The position numbers and the translations under genes are program-made. This document shows positions 53,663 through 62,873 of a stretch of 64,000 nucleotides of DNA, one piece after another (position 1 is the stretch's first letter; every line of letters begins with the position of its first letter). The DNA is from Flavobacterium sp. UBA7665 (GTDB lineage: Bacteria; Bacteroidota; Bacteroidia; Flavobacteriales; Flavobacteriaceae). Under the pieces are notes generated by a model. That model searched no databases and had not been told where the DNA came from. It saw nothing but the letters and a program-made list of their open reading frames with translations. The DNA lies in the NCBI GenBank assembly GCA_002483285.1, contig DLHP01000033.1:65979-129978 (forward strand). The letters are read 5' to 3'.

Positions 53663-54820
53663 ATGGCAAAAGTGTTCCTTAATTTGATTTTGTTCTGCTC
53701 CTTTTCTGGCTTTGCCCAGTTTGGGATAGGTCATATTGATACCACTTTTACCGATCCCGATCGCAACAACCGCGCGGTTCCCGTAGCCATTTATTACCCT
53801 GCCGATACCTCAGGCGATGGAGTCCCGCTCACCGCAACGCAGGGAGCCTTTCCTGTCCTGTCGTTTGGCCACGGTTTTGTCATGGGCTGGGAGGCCTATG
53901 AAAATCTCTGGACAGCCATTGTTCCCCGAGGCTATCTTATGGTTTTCCCAAAGACAGAAGGCGGTATCGCACCATCGCATGCTACTTTCGCCGCCGACCT
54001 GGCGTTTGTCATCAAAAGATGTAACGAACTCAACAACGACAACACCTCTGTGTTTTACGGGCGCGTGGGTGCCTCGAGCGCGGTGATGGGCCACAGTATG
54101 GGCGGTGGCGCAGCCTTATTGGCGGCACAAGGCAATAATGAGATTACGGCGCTCGCGGTACTCGCTGCGGCCCAAACCAACCCTTCGGCGATTGCGGCTG
54201 CGGCCAATATCCAGTTACCGGCGTTGTTATTTGCCGGAGCCAATGACTGCGTTACGCCGCCTGCCACCAACCAATTGGCGATGTATGAGGCATTGACGGG
54301 AAGTTGTAAAACCTATATCAGCATTACCGGCGGAAGCCATTGCCAAATGGCCGAAAATAATTTTTTGTGTAGCGTTGGCGAGGCGACTTGTTCCCCATCG
54401 GCTCAAATTTCCAGGGACGCGCAACATGCGGTGATAGACAATTATCTCGTGAAATGGCTCGATGCTACCCTGAAAGACGATTGCGTTGCGGGGACCGCCT
54501 TCGACAGCCAGATCCTTACAGACAATGCCATCACCTTCCAGAAAACCTGTGTGCAATGTGCACCGCTTTCGGTGGTAAAAACCGCTGCAACTTCAGTGGA
54601 GGTTGGGCCCAATCCGTTTGCTGATTCGCTCACGCTAACGGGTGCTCCCACACAAAAACTAAGATTGGTGCTCACCGATGCGATGGGTAAAACCGTCATA
54701 GACCAAACCATTCGCGGCGGCGGGCCTATTCCTGCGGGCCACCTCAAGCCGGGCGTGTATTTTTACACTTTGGATGGGCAAGGAACGGTCATTGGCAAGG
54801 GCAAATTGATAAAGCAGTAG
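53663..54820 (+). CDS. secreted alpha/beta hydrolase with T9SS sorting domain
   Basis: A 385-residue secreted enzyme. After the signal peptide (LILFCSFSGFAQ) comes a dienelactone-hydrolase or chlorophyllase-like fold. The nucleophile elbow is AVMGHSMGGGAALLA (Ser about residue 145), with Asp in LFAGANDCVTPP and His in ITGGSHCQM. A type A sorting domain occupies the last ~75 residues (VGPNPFADSLTLTG to GKLIKQ). Cysteines around 220-300 may form disulfides after export. The substrate is probably an ester. Confidence 0.86.
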   Translation: MAKVFLNLILFCSFSGFAQFGIGHIDTTFTDPDRNNRAVPVAIYYPADTSGDGVPLTATQGAFPVLSFGHGFVMGWEAYENLWTAIVPRGYLMVFPKTEGGIAPSHATFAADLAFVIKRCNELNNDNTSVFYGRVGASSAVMGHSMGGGAALLAAQGNNEITALAVLAAAQTNPSAIAAAANIQLPALLFAGANDCVTPPATNQLAMYEALTGSCKTYISITGGSHCQMAENNFLCSVGEATCSPSAQISRDAQHAVIDNYLVKWLDATLKDDCVAGTAFDSQILTDNAITFQKTCVQCAPLSVVKTAATSVEVGPNPFADSLTLTGAPTQKLRLVLTDAMGKTVIDQTIRGGGPIPAGHLKPGVYFYTLDGQGTVIGKGKLIKQ

Positions 54821-54904
54821 CACGGTCTTGGAACGAAGCCTTTGTTGACTGGGGCTTTGCGGCTTGACACCTAAATAAAGTACTAACATTTAAAATAGAC
54901 AACT

Positions 54905-55120
54905 ATGGATAACAATGAGACAAAGCAGAGTCTTTTTTCTAAGGCACTTAACGAAACCAAGAAACCCGGTTTTATCAAAGCGCTGTCGGTGTTTTTTTTC
55001 TGCGCCATCATGGGGGTGGTGATTGGGTTCATTTATGATTCCTTACAACTCTTTTCAATCCTTGGGGTTGGCTTGGGCTTGATTTGGATGGGTGTGGCTT
55101 ACTTTAACCAGAAAGAATAA
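54905..55120 (+). CDS. 71-residue membrane protein
   Basis: A small protein with two predicted helices (FIKALSVFFFCAIMGVVIGF, LFSILGVGLGLIWMGVAY) and a charged N-terminus (MDNNETKQSLFSKALNETKK). It lies 84 bases after the hydrolase gene and 26 bases before the operator of the sensor kinase. No family recognised. Confidence 0.55.
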   Translation: MDNNETKQSLFSKALNETKKPGFIKALSVFFFCAIMGVVIGFIYDSLQLFSILGVGLGLIWMGVAYFNQKE

Positions 55121-55146
55121 GGACAACGCTTATTGCCATTCGACAT

Positions 55147-55214
55147 TGTAGAACTTATTCTACAGCGACACCTAAAATGTACTACGCCTTTTGTGCCGAA
55201 AAACGTTAAATTTG
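55147..55214 (+). promoter_or_regulatory. composite operator and promoter of the sensor kinase gene
   Basis: A palindrome TGTAGAA-N4-TTCTACA (55147-55164) is followed 16 bases later by ACTAC (55181-55185). After 21 more bases comes the perfect -7 TAAATTTG (55207-55214), 37 bases before the kinase ATG. The same arrangement stands in front of the second kinase at 57711-57779. Confidence 0.75.
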
Positions 55215-55251
55215 CCCCATTAGTAGGTAACATCAAAGATTTGGCGCAGTA

Positions 55252-57027
55252 ATGAGCAGTCGGTATTTTATAAGTAAGGCCAAAAATTTGATCGATAAAG
55301 GGTTGGGGACCAATTTCTTTGGCTTGAAACGATTGAAGTTTGAAGACCGTAAGAAGCTACACTACCTCTTGTTGTCGTGTATCGTCCTTTTACAACTGAC
55401 GGTCGTATTGATCTGGTACAACGAGTCGAAGCTTTCGGATGCTTTTGACGAGCTTTCGGTTTCTAATGAGGTGCTGGTGCTGTCTAACCGCGCCAACAGT
55501 AACCTTTTACATTCCCAACACTACTTTAACGATTACATCACGAGCAACGACGCGGCTTCGCTCCAGAAGTATTCCCAGTCGATGGGTAATTTCAACGGGC
55601 TGATGGATGCGATGGGTCTTAGTATGGCCAAGAACAAAAATTTCAAGCAGCTCCTTGCCCAAAGGGATGGCAAACAAGCCGAGATCCTCAAACTCCGGCA
55701 GTCCATCGACTCGATCATCGACAAGCACAGCGGACTGAATGCTGCCGGGCAGCCAAATCCCATGGCGCTTCACCCATTCGAATCGGGGAAAATCCTCGAC
55801 AACATCAAAACAGATTATTACCTCAAAATTGACAATGCGTCTAAAAAAGGGCTGTTCTCCCGCTTGGCCGATGCCATTTCGGGCAAAGTGAACATCCAGA
55901 AACAGTACCTCAATACCGTCGTGAAAATGCATTACAAGGACAAGGTGCTCACGGGCGATATCGAGCAACAAATCGCCAACACGATCGCACTCACCAATGT
56001 CTATTATGAGCAAGAATTCTCGAGGCTTCGAAAATCATTTTCGGGTGTGCGCTCGGGCGACCTCGCTTTGATGCAACTCAACAATAAGTTACTCCAATTG
56101 AGCCTTGAAGAATTGTCCTCTTATCAGGACGCAGCAGGTTGGTCCAGGCCGGGCGGGCAGCAGGCACTTGCCGATGATTACAGCACACACCAGACCGTAA
56201 GGAGCGTGAGCATCATTGTTTTGATTTTGCTCATGTTGGTCATTTCGCTGGTCCTTTTTAGTTTTACCCGTGTCGCTTTTGAGTACGAAAAAAGATTGGC
56301 CGATGCCCAGCAGGAAATCCAGCGCAGCCTCAATTTTAAGAACAGGATGACGGGGATGATCAGCCATGAAATCCGATCGCCGTTGGGCATCTTATCTATT
56401 TACAGTGAAAAAGCAGGCGCGTTGGCCAAAGACCCCGAATTGCTGGAGGCCTTCAAATCCATCGCATTTACGACCAATTCGCTGTTGCTGCTCTCCAACC
56501 AGATCCTCGAATACTCCAAGGACGAGAACAGCAAATTGGCACTCAGGCCAAAAGAAATCCGGCTCAAAACAGAAATGGACCAGATTATTGAGTCGATGCA
56601 GCCACTGCTCGAATCCAAAGGCAATGTATTGGAGCTGCGTTCTAACCTTGAGCCAGACCAAGTGGTTTATGCCGACCTGGCTAAAATTTACCAGCTGTTT
56701 TATAACATCATCGGCAACGCCAATAAATTTGCCCAGAACGGTTTGATTGTTGTAAGCCTCGGCCAGGAGTCGATTTCTGATTACGAGTTGAACCTCAAGG
56801 TTACGGTGTTAGACAACGGCGTGGGAATTGCCGAAAGTGACCTGGAGAACATATTCGAAGCCTATTATCAGGGAATCGTCTCAGAGAAAGTGACCGACCT
56901 TGGCGTTGGGCTTGGCTTGAACATCTGTAAGGAAATCATCGACCTGTATGGCGGCGAAATCGCTATCGAAAGCCAAAAAGGCAACGGCACCAAAGTGACC
57001 TTCAACCTCATGCTCACACAGGTCTGA
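55252..57027 (+). CDS. membrane sensor histidine kinase
   Basis: A 591-residue kinase. TM1 (LHYLLLSCIVLLQLTVVLIWY, about 36-58) is followed by a long helical periplasmic sensor (about 60-320). TM2 is SVSIIVLILLMLVISLVLFSF (about 322-342). A signalling helix is next. The H-box is TGMISHEIRSPLGILSIYS (His372), and the ATPase domain has IIGNANKFAQN (N box), LDNGVGIAESDLENIFEAYY (G1) and DLGVGLGLNICKEI (G2). The ligand is unknown. The response regulator gene follows 26 bases after the stop, so the two are an operon. Confidence 0.92.
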   Translation: MSSRYFISKAKNLIDKGLGTNFFGLKRLKFEDRKKLHYLLLSCIVLLQLTVVLIWYNESKLSDAFDELSVSNEVLVLSNRANSNLLHSQHYFNDYITSNDAASLQKYSQSMGNFNGLMDAMGLSMAKNKNFKQLLAQRDGKQAEILKLRQSIDSIIDKHSGLNAAGQPNPMALHPFESGKILDNIKTDYYLKIDNASKKGLFSRLADAISGKVNIQKQYLNTVVKMHYKDKVLTGDIEQQIANTIALTNVYYEQEFSRLRKSFSGVRSGDLALMQLNNKLLQLSLEELSSYQDAAGWSRPGGQQALADDYSTHQTVRSVSIIVLILLMLVISLVLFSFTRVAFEYEKRLADAQQEIQRSLNFKNRMTGMISHEIRSPLGILSIYSEKAGALAKDPELLEAFKSIAFTTNSLLLLSNQILEYSKDENSKLALRPKEIRLKTEMDQIIESMQPLLESKGNVLELRSNLEPDQVVYADLAKIYQLFYNIIGNANKFAQNGLIVVSLGQESISDYELNLKVTVLDNGVGIAESDLENIFEAYYQGIVSEKVTDLGVGLGLNICKEIIDLYGGEIAIESQKGNGTKVTFNLMLTQV

Positions 57028-57053
57028 AGCAATAGACATTAATCAGGATACCT

Positions 57054-57701
57054 ATGAAACTATCGGGCAACCTTACTTTTTTAATCGCCGACGACCATTC
57101 GGTGGTGCGTCAGGGTGTGGTATTGTTAATCAGGGAATTGTTTCTCAATCCTAGGATATTCCAGGCCGGTACCTTTAAGGAAACCTTGCAGCTTGTGGGC
57201 GAGCAGCAGATTGACTTGCTCATACTCGATATCAATTTCCCCGACGGCAACAGCCTCAATATCATTCCGGAGATGAAAGCCATCCGCCCCGAACTAAAAA
57301 TCCTGATTTTCTCGGCTTACGAAGAAGACATCTACGCCATGCGATACCTCAATGCGGGTGCTGCGGGATTTTTAAACAAAGGCAGTACCGAAGACCAAAT
57401 GAAAGAAGCCCTTAAAAGCATGATCATTTCGGGTAGGTATGTGACGCAAAACATCAAGGACCGCATCCTCGATTCGTACCTGTCTAAGACACCGGATAAT
57501 CCGCTTGATAAATTGTCCGAACGCGAAACAGCCGTGGCTAGGCTATTGGTCAAGGGTTACGGCAACCTGGAGATCTCAGACCGGCTTGAGATTAAAAAAA
57601 CCACAGTTAGTACGTTTAAGAACAGGATTTTTGAGAAGCTCAAGATCGACAATGTGGCCACGCTGATTGCCATTTTTCAGTTGTACTACGACGACAATTA
57701 G
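57054..57701 (+). CDS. LuxR/NarL family response regulator
   Basis: A 215-residue DNA-binding response regulator. The receiver domain (about 5-125) has the acidic pair in LIADDHSV and the phospho-acceptor Asp in LLILDINFPDGN (about 57). The C-terminal HTH (about 150-210) reads KLSERETAVARLLVKGYGNLEIS and KKTTVSTFKNRIFEKLKID, a NarL/FixJ type. It is the likely binder of the TGTAGAA-N4-TTCTACA palindromes that flank its operon on both sides. Confidence 0.93.
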   Translation: MKLSGNLTFLIADDHSVVRQGVVLLIRELFLNPRIFQAGTFKETLQLVGEQQIDLLILDINFPDGNSLNIIPEMKAIRPELKILIFSAYEEDIYAMRYLNAGAAGFLNKGSTEDQMKEALKSMIISGRYVTQNIKDRILDSYLSKTPDNPLDKLSERETAVARLLVKGYGNLEISDRLEIKKTTVSTFKNRIFEKLKIDNVATLIAIFQLYYDDN

Positions 57702-57710
57702 TGGTGTATT

Positions 57711-57779
57711 TGTAGAAACAATTCTACAAATCAATGTCAAAAGGACTACATTTTTTTGATTTCGAGGCGTTTATATTTG
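57711..57779 (+). promoter_or_regulatory. composite operator and promoter of the soluble kinase gene
   Basis: Same plan as at 55147-55214. TGTAGAA-N4-TTCTACA (57711-57728) is followed after the same 16 bases by ACTAC (57745-57749). After 22 bases comes TATATTTG (57772-57779), 24 bases before the ATG at 57804. TTTTG precedes each -7 by about 13 bases. Confidence 0.75.
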
Positions 57780-57803
57780 CTCCATCATAACACTTAACCT
57801 TTG

Positions 57804-58553
57804 ATGAGCAAAAGCCATACTGATATTGATTTCGCAGCGGGAATTGACCCGGCATTGACCCAAAAGATCAGCTCTTTTAAGGAACTCAACGGCCGGTTGC
57901 TGAATTTGTCACAGACCATTTCGCACAACCTGAGCGCCTACACCGCTAATATAACCATGCTGGTTGACCTGATCGACCTGGATGGCAACCCAAAGAGCAA
58001 TAAGGCGGCGCTGATGCATTTGCGCACCATATCGGATGACCTCAATCAAACCATCGCCCATTTGTCCCAGATCATTTATGTGCAAAGCCATACCGATATC
58101 GAGAAGGAAATGCTCCTGCTCAAGGCACATGTAGGCAAAATCGGGAATATTGTCAATGGTTACGGCAATGAAAACAAATTGCTGTTCGTTAACAAGGTTC
58201 CCGACGATGCTATGGTTTATTTTAATGTGGGTTACCTGGAAAGCATCTTGCTCAATTTTAGTACGAATGCCATCAAATATTCGCACCCCGACCGTTTTCC
58301 GAGGATAGCCTTTGATTTTTTTACCCAGGACGGTCAGCAGGTTTTAACCATAACCGACAACGGCTTGGGAATCGATTTGGAGCGGCATGGGCAGGATTTG
58401 TTTGGGCTCTATAAAACCTTCCACCACCATAAAGAGGCCACGGGATTTGGCCTGTACCTCACCAAATACCAGATCGAGTCGATGAATGCCAGGGTAACCG
58501 TGGAGAGTAAAGTGGGGCAGGGTACGACTTTCAAGATATTTTTTGCCCACTAA
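57804..58553 (+). CDS. soluble histidine kinase
   Basis: A 249-residue kinase without membrane segments or signal peptide. The H-box is LSQTISHNLSAYTANITMLV (His41). The ATPase domain shows ILLNFSTNAIKYSHPDRFP (N box), TDNGLGIDLERHGQDLFGLYK (G1/F) and ATGFGLYLTKYQIE (G2). It lacks an obvious sensor domain before the H-box (about 40 residues only), so input may come from a partner. It lies 102 bases past the response regulator and has its own copy of the operator. Confidence 0.9.
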   Translation: MSKSHTDIDFAAGIDPALTQKISSFKELNGRLLNLSQTISHNLSAYTANITMLVDLIDLDGNPKSNKAALMHLRTISDDLNQTIAHLSQIIYVQSHTDIEKEMLLLKAHVGKIGNIVNGYGNENKLLFVNKVPDDAMVYFNVGYLESILLNFSTNAIKYSHPDRFPRIAFDFFTQDGQQVLTITDNGLGIDLERHGQDLFGLYKTFHHHKEATGFGLYLTKYQIESMNARVTVESKVGQGTTFKIFFAH

Positions 58554-58759
58554 ATTCAGGACGGTTAAATCGAGGGAGAATTGTAAACAAGAGATGTAGC
58601 ACATAGTTTTTCCGGGTAAGTTGCCTAACAGCGGAGTATTGTTTTTTAGGGCATCCAATACTACTTCACTACCACTTTTAGGATTTGGGATATTGAGACT
58701 GTCCTTACTTACCTGGTGAACTATTCCTTTCAAAACCCAAGCGTTGTAAGTGTCTGGGA

Positions 58760-58792
58760 CAAAAAAAAGAGCGCCATGAGCGCTCTTTTTTA
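58760..58792 (-). terminator. intrinsic terminator of hemD
   Basis: GAGCGC and GCGCTC pair around CATGA, with A- and T-runs. It is placed just after the minus-strand hemD stop. The 256-base gap 58554-58809 holds little else; a minus-strand frame through it is discussed under rejected items. Confidence 0.85.
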
Positions 58793-58809
58793 TAGTATTT
58801 TTCGAATCA

Positions 58810-59568
58810 TTATTTTCCTTTGTTGGCTTCGGCAATATACCTTTCAAGCGCCATGGTCATGCTTGGCGTTTCGGGAGTCGGGGCGAGGATGTCAATGCGC
58901 AATCCGTGTTCGAGGGCTTCTTTCTGTGTGGTGCTGCCAAAAACCGCGATGCGCGTATTGTTTTGCTGGAAATCGGGGAAGTTCTTGAACAACGATTTGA
59001 TTCCGGTTGGGCTAAAGAACGCCAGTACGTCGTAGTACACATCGGCCAGGTCAGACAAATCGCTCATGACGGTTTTGTAGAAGGTGGCTTGCGTCCAGTT
59101 GACTTTGAGGTTGTTTAGGGTTTGCGGCGCATCGGCATTGAGTTGGTCGGAGGCCGGCAAAAGGAATTTCTCTTCTTTGTATTTTTTGATCAGCGGCGCC
59201 ATATCGGCAAAATCCTTCTGGCCCACATAAATCTTGCGTTTGCGGTATACCACGTATTTCTGGAGGTAGAAAGCGATGGCTTCCGACTGGCAGAAATACT
59301 TGAGTCCTTCGGGGATTTTATAACGCATCTCCTCGGCCACCCTAAAAAAGTGGTCTACCGAGTTCTTGCTCGTTAAAATAATCGCAGTGTAATTATTGAG
59401 GTCGATTTTCTGAAGCCTTACGTCCTTGGCATTAACGCCCTCGACGTGTATGAATGGTCTGAAATCAATTTTTACCTTATGCTTTTGTTGCAGGTCAAAG
59501 TAGGGAGAATTCTCCACCTTAGGCTCTGGCTGCGACACTAAAATTGTTTTCACTTTCAATTGTGACAT
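58810..59568 (-). CDS. hemD: uroporphyrinogen-III synthase
   Basis: A 252-residue enzyme that cyclises hydroxymethylbilane to uroporphyrinogen III in heme synthesis. The two-domain HemD fold is recognisable by ILVSQPEPKVENSPYF (N-terminus), AIILTSKNSVDHFFRVAEE (about 62-80), and FFSPTGIKSLFKNFPDF (about 183-199). RIAVFGSTTQKEALEHGLRIDILAP follows and corresponds to the usual GxxTxxA(L) strand. HemD sequences are poorly conserved, but the motif order is right. A DUF4271 membrane gene lies ten bases upstream, an arrangement common in flavobacteria. Confidence 0.88.
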   Translation of the reverse strand: MSQLKVKTILVSQPEPKVENSPYFDLQQKHKVKIDFRPFIHVEGVNAKDVRLQKIDLNNYTAIILTSKNSVDHFFRVAEEMRYKIPEGLKYFCQSEAIAFYLQKYVVYRKRKIYVGQKDFADMAPLIKKYKEEKFLLPASDQLNADAPQTLNNLKVNWTQATFYKTVMSDLSDLADVYYDVLAFFSPTGIKSLFKNFPDFQQNNTRIAVFGSTTQKEALEHGLRIDILAPTPETPSMTMALERYIAEANKGK

Positions 59569-59578
59569 ATACTAAATC

Positions 59579-60244
59579 CTAACTTTTTGTAAACCAATAA
59601 TACATGAAATAATACGGGGCTATTTCGAGTGCGCAAAGATATAAAATAAAATAAAACAACTTGCCCAAGAATAAGTTTTGATAATTCTTTAAAGAAACAA
59701 GATAAGTTAACAGATTTGTTGCCAATACAATAGCGATAAGCGCGAAAACTAAACTTTTTGACGGTTGGTCGTTGTAGAACAGGATCACGTCGATGGGCAA
59801 TAAGAGCAAACCGATATAGGTTCGGTAGGTAACTTTCTGCAAATTAAATTGTTCGGTAAATTCCTCGATATTGAAAGCCGTGGCGATGATTTTCTCAATG
59901 AGGAACTTAGACAATATAAATACGGCCAGGAAGCTAATGATTTGGATGAACAAGATCCAGTCGGTCTTGGAGGCGTGCCCAAAATAACTCAACATAAGCT
60001 GTACAAAGAATGCCAGCGAGACCAGTTGAACCAGGAACATTACCACGTTAAAGCCGCTCATCAGGTGGCTGCTGTCGCGGTATACCTTGACATATTTGTC
60101 GGAGGCCACGAGCTTGATGTACTCGGCAAAACGATTCTCAAACACCGAGCGTGTCACGGCCACAAGCAAGAGCGCCACGACAAAAACAATCGTAGCCCAG
60201 TCGCGGGTTTCCAGAATTCGGGGATGAAAAGTAAAATCGGCCAT
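59579..60244 (-). CDS. DUF4271 membrane protein
   Basis: A 221-residue polytopic protein with six predicted helices. The DUF4271 family shows MADFTFHPRILETRDWATIV at the start and repeated aromatic-rich helices such as FYFILYLCALEIAPYYFMYYW. It is coupled to hemD (ten bases). Role unknown. ATG 60244 is preferred; the longer frame adds a basic, non-family leader. Confidence 0.78.
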   Translation of the reverse strand: MADFTFHPRILETRDWATIVFVVALLLVAVTRSVFENRFAEYIKLVASDKYVKVYRDSSHLMSGFNVVMFLVQLVSLAFFVQLMLSYFGHASKTDWILFIQIISFLAVFILSKFLIEKIIATAFNIEEFTEQFNLQKVTYRTYIGLLLLPIDVILFYNDQPSKSLVFALIAIVLATNLLTYLVSLKNYQNLFLGKLFYFILYLCALEIAPYYFMYYWFTKS

Positions 60245-60348
60245 ACCGCGCAAAATTACTAAATTTTTTGTGTGTTTGCGCAGCCTTATTTTTTTAACAA
60301 CGGCCGCCATATTATCATTTTATTAAGAAGCGGCTTTGAGAAATAATG

Positions 60349-60356
60349 TATTTTTG
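60349..60356 (+). promoter_or_regulatory. putative -7 element of the GT2 gene
   Basis: TATTTTTG matches TAnnTTTG exactly and is 20 bases before the ATG at 60376. A TTTG lies 11 bases upstream, closer than the usual spacing. Confidence 0.45.
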
Positions 60357-60375
60357 CTTCTGAAACAGACAAAAG

Positions 60376-61101
60376 ATGAGCGACGGTATTGTAATTATTC
60401 CAACCTACAACGAAATCGAGAACATAGAGGCGATTGTAAGGGCGGTATTTTCGTTGCACAAACCATTCGATTTGCTCATCGTGGATGACAACTCGCCAGA
60501 CCAAACCGCAGCCAAGGTTCGCATCCTGCAGCAGGAGTTTCCCAACCGGCTGTTTCTCGAAGTGCGTGAAAAGAAATCAGGACTGGGGACGGCTTACGTT
60601 CACGGATTCAAATGGGCGCTCGCCCGCCATTACGAGTATGTTTTTGAAATGGATGCCGATTTCTCGCACAACCCCGAAGACCTGCAAAAACTCTACAACG
60701 CCTGCCATTTTGAAAGTGGCGACGTGGCCATCGGGTCGCGTTACGTAACGGGTGTAAATGTCGTGAACTGGCCGCTAAACCGCGTGCTCATGTCGTATTT
60801 TGCCTCGGTCTATGTGAAGATCATCACAGGAATGAAAATACATGACGCGACTGCGGGATTCTTGTGTTACCGACGCGAAGTACTTGAGAAAATCAACCTC
60901 GACGCGATTAAATTCATCGGATATGCTTTCCAGATCGAGATGAAATACCGCGCGTTCAATAAAAAATTCAGGTTGGTAGAAGTGCCCATCATCTTCACCG
61001 ACCGTACCAAAGGACAATCCAAGATGAGCAATTCGATCATCAAGGAAGCCGTTTTCGGCGTGATTACTTTAAGGATCCGCCAACTTTTTAACAGACTATA
61101 A
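60376..61101 (+). CDS. polyprenyl-phosphate mannosyltransferase-like GT2
   Basis: A 241-residue glycosyltransferase of family 2. It resembles dolichyl-phosphate mannose synthase: IIPTYNEIENIEAIV at the start, LIVDDNSPDQTA (Asp pair near 36-37), FEMDADFSHNPEDL (DxD near 95-97) and GSRYVTG (about 121). There is no C-terminal membrane anchor, so it is the short soluble type. It probably transfers a sugar from a nucleotide donor to a polyprenyl phosphate. It precedes dihydroorotase in a likely operon. Confidence 0.88.
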   Translation: MSDGIVIIPTYNEIENIEAIVRAVFSLHKPFDLLIVDDNSPDQTAAKVRILQQEFPNRLFLEVREKKSGLGTAYVHGFKWALARHYEYVFEMDADFSHNPEDLQKLYNACHFESGDVAIGSRYVTGVNVVNWPLNRVLMSYFASVYVKIITGMKIHDATAGFLCYRREVLEKINLDAIKFIGYAFQIEMKYRAFNKKFRLVEVPIIFTDRTKGQSKMSNSIIKEAVFGVITLRIRQLFNRL

Positions 61102-61110
61102 GCCAGCGCT

Positions 61111-62451
61111 ATGAACAGGATTTTGATCAAGAATGCCAAGATTGTCAACGAAGGGATCATTTTTGAAGGCGATGTGCTGATTGAGGACCATTTGATTGTT
61201 GAGATTGCCCAAAGCATCAGCGCCAAATCGTCGGCCACTAAAATCATCGACGCCGAAGGCAATTACCTGATTCCGGGCGCCATCGACGACCAGGTGCACT
61301 TTCGCGAACCCGGCCTTACCCATAAAGGCGACATCGCTTCCGAATCAAGGGCGGCAGTAGCCGGTGGTGTAACCTCATTCATCGAGCAGCCCAATACCGT
61401 GCCCAATGCGGTCACCCAGGAAATCCTCGAAGACAAATACCGGATTGCGGCGCAAAACGCCTACGCCAACTACTCTTTTATGATGGGTGCCACCAATGAC
61501 AACCTCGAAGAAGTCCTGAAAACCAATCCGCACAATGTGGCAGGCATCAAGATTTTCCTGGGTTCGTCTACCGGCAATATGCTGGTAGACAATGAAGCGG
61601 TACTCGAGAAAATATTTTCGTCGACCCCAATGCTCATTGCCACGCATTGCGAGGACGAGCAGACCATCAAAAACAACCTTGAAAAATACAAAGCCCAGTA
61701 TGGCGAAGACATTCCCGTGACGGCGCACCACCTGATCCGTAGCGAGGAAGCCTGCTATCTGTCGTCGTCTAAAGCGGTGGCATTGGCCCAGAAAACCGGT
61801 GCGCGTTTGCATGTCTTTCACCTGTCAACAGCTAAAGAAATGGAATTGTTTACCAACAAGATTCCGCTCAGGGATAAAAAAATAACCGCTGAGGTCTGCG
61901 TGCACCACCTGTGGTTTACCAATGACGATTACGCCACCAAAGGCAACCTGATCAAATGGAACCCGGCTGTAAAAACTGCCGCCGACCGCGATGCCCTTTG
62001 GGCTGCTTTGCTCGACGACCGCATCGATGTCATTGCCACAGACCACGCCCCGCACACGCTCGAGGAGAAAAAAAAACCGTACCTCCAGGCGCCATCTGGC
62101 GGCCCACTCGTACAGCACTCGGTCGTGGCGATGTTTGAGGCCTTTCACCAAGGGAAAATATCAGTGGAGAAAATCGTGGAGAAAATGGCGCACAATCCCG
62201 CGATTGTGTTTGGCATCCAAAAGCGCGGTTTCATTAAGGAAGGCTATTACGCCGACCTGGCCATCGTGAATCCGGGTTTGCCCTGGAGTGTGAGCAAGGA
62301 CAATATCTTGTACAAATGCGGCTGGTCGCCGTTTGAAGGCTATACGTTTAAATCGAGAATTACCCATACCTTTGTCAACGGCCAACTGGTGTACCACAAC
62401 TTCAAGGTAAAGGACATCCAATGTGGCCAACGATTGCTTTTTGACCGTTAA
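61111..62451 (+). CDS. pyrC: dihydroorotase
   Basis: A 446-residue amidohydrolase making dihydroorotate in pyrimidine synthesis. The metal site starts IDDQVHFREPGLTHKGD (the typical HxR pair of dihydroorotase). ATHCEDEQTI (His) and the catalytic VIATDHAPHTLEEK (Asp and His) follow. The long form with EQPNT and DSYAxxxM-like features places it in the class I, larger type. It starts 9 bases after the GT2 gene. Confidence 0.92.
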   Translation: MNRILIKNAKIVNEGIIFEGDVLIEDHLIVEIAQSISAKSSATKIIDAEGNYLIPGAIDDQVHFREPGLTHKGDIASESRAAVAGGVTSFIEQPNTVPNAVTQEILEDKYRIAAQNAYANYSFMMGATNDNLEEVLKTNPHNVAGIKIFLGSSTGNMLVDNEAVLEKIFSSTPMLIATHCEDEQTIKNNLEKYKAQYGEDIPVTAHHLIRSEEACYLSSSKAVALAQKTGARLHVFHLSTAKEMELFTNKIPLRDKKITAEVCVHHLWFTNDDYATKGNLIKWNPAVKTAADRDALWAALLDDRIDVIATDHAPHTLEEKKKPYLQAPSGGPLVQHSVVAMFEAFHQGKISVEKIVEKMAHNPAIVFGIQKRGFIKEGYYADLAIVNPGLPWSVSKDNILYKCGWSPFEGYTFKSRITHTFVNGQLVYHNFKVKDIQCGQRLLFDR

Positions 62452-62462
62452 TAATACTATCG

Positions 62463-62873
62463 ATGAAAAATATTCTTTTCGTTTTGGGTGTGGCGCTGAT
62501 TTTTGCAAGTTGTAAAAATGAGGTCATGACCAAACCCAAAAATCTGATTGAACAAGACAAAATGGTAGAGATTATCTACGACCTGGCCATACTCGAGGCC
62601 ATGCGCTCGCAGCCGCAACAACCGGGCGAAACCAACAGCATTGTCAACCCCAAGGCTTATATCTTTAAGAAATACCAGATAGACAGCCTGCAGTTTGCCC
62701 AGAGCAACCACTATTACGCCTCCGACATTGGCAACTACAAAAAAATGTACGACGAGGTCAAAACGCGCATTGAGACCCAGCAGAAACAAATCGATTCGGT
62801 GGTGAGTAAGACACACGGTGCGCCAGCGCCCGGCACCACAGGTACCGACCCCGACGCGCCGCAGATTCAGTAA
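62463..62873 (+). CDS. DUF4296 lipoprotein
   Basis: A 136-residue lipoprotein with lipobox LIFASC. Then comes the DUF4296 sequence: KPKNLIEQDKMVEIIYDLAILEAM, and FKKYQIDSLQFAQSNHYYASD. A Pro/Gly/Thr-rich tail ends it. It lies 11 bases after dihydroorotase, as is usual in Flavobacterium. Its stop overlaps the end of the convergent epimerase gene by seven bases. Role unknown. Confidence 0.85.
   Translation: MKNILFVLGVALIFASCKNEVMTKPKNLIEQDKMVEIIYDLAILEAMRSQPQQPGETNSIVNPKAYIFKKYQIDSLQFAQSNHYYASDIGNYKKMYDEVKTRIETQQKQIDSVVSKTHGAPAPGTTGTDPDAPQIQ

Noticed and set aside
58556..58847. Minus-strand frame with protein-like composition downstream of hemD
   Set aside because: It overlaps the hemD terminator and the end of the opposite-strand kinase gene, and has no start signal. 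It could be a decayed fragment, but the evidence is too thin.
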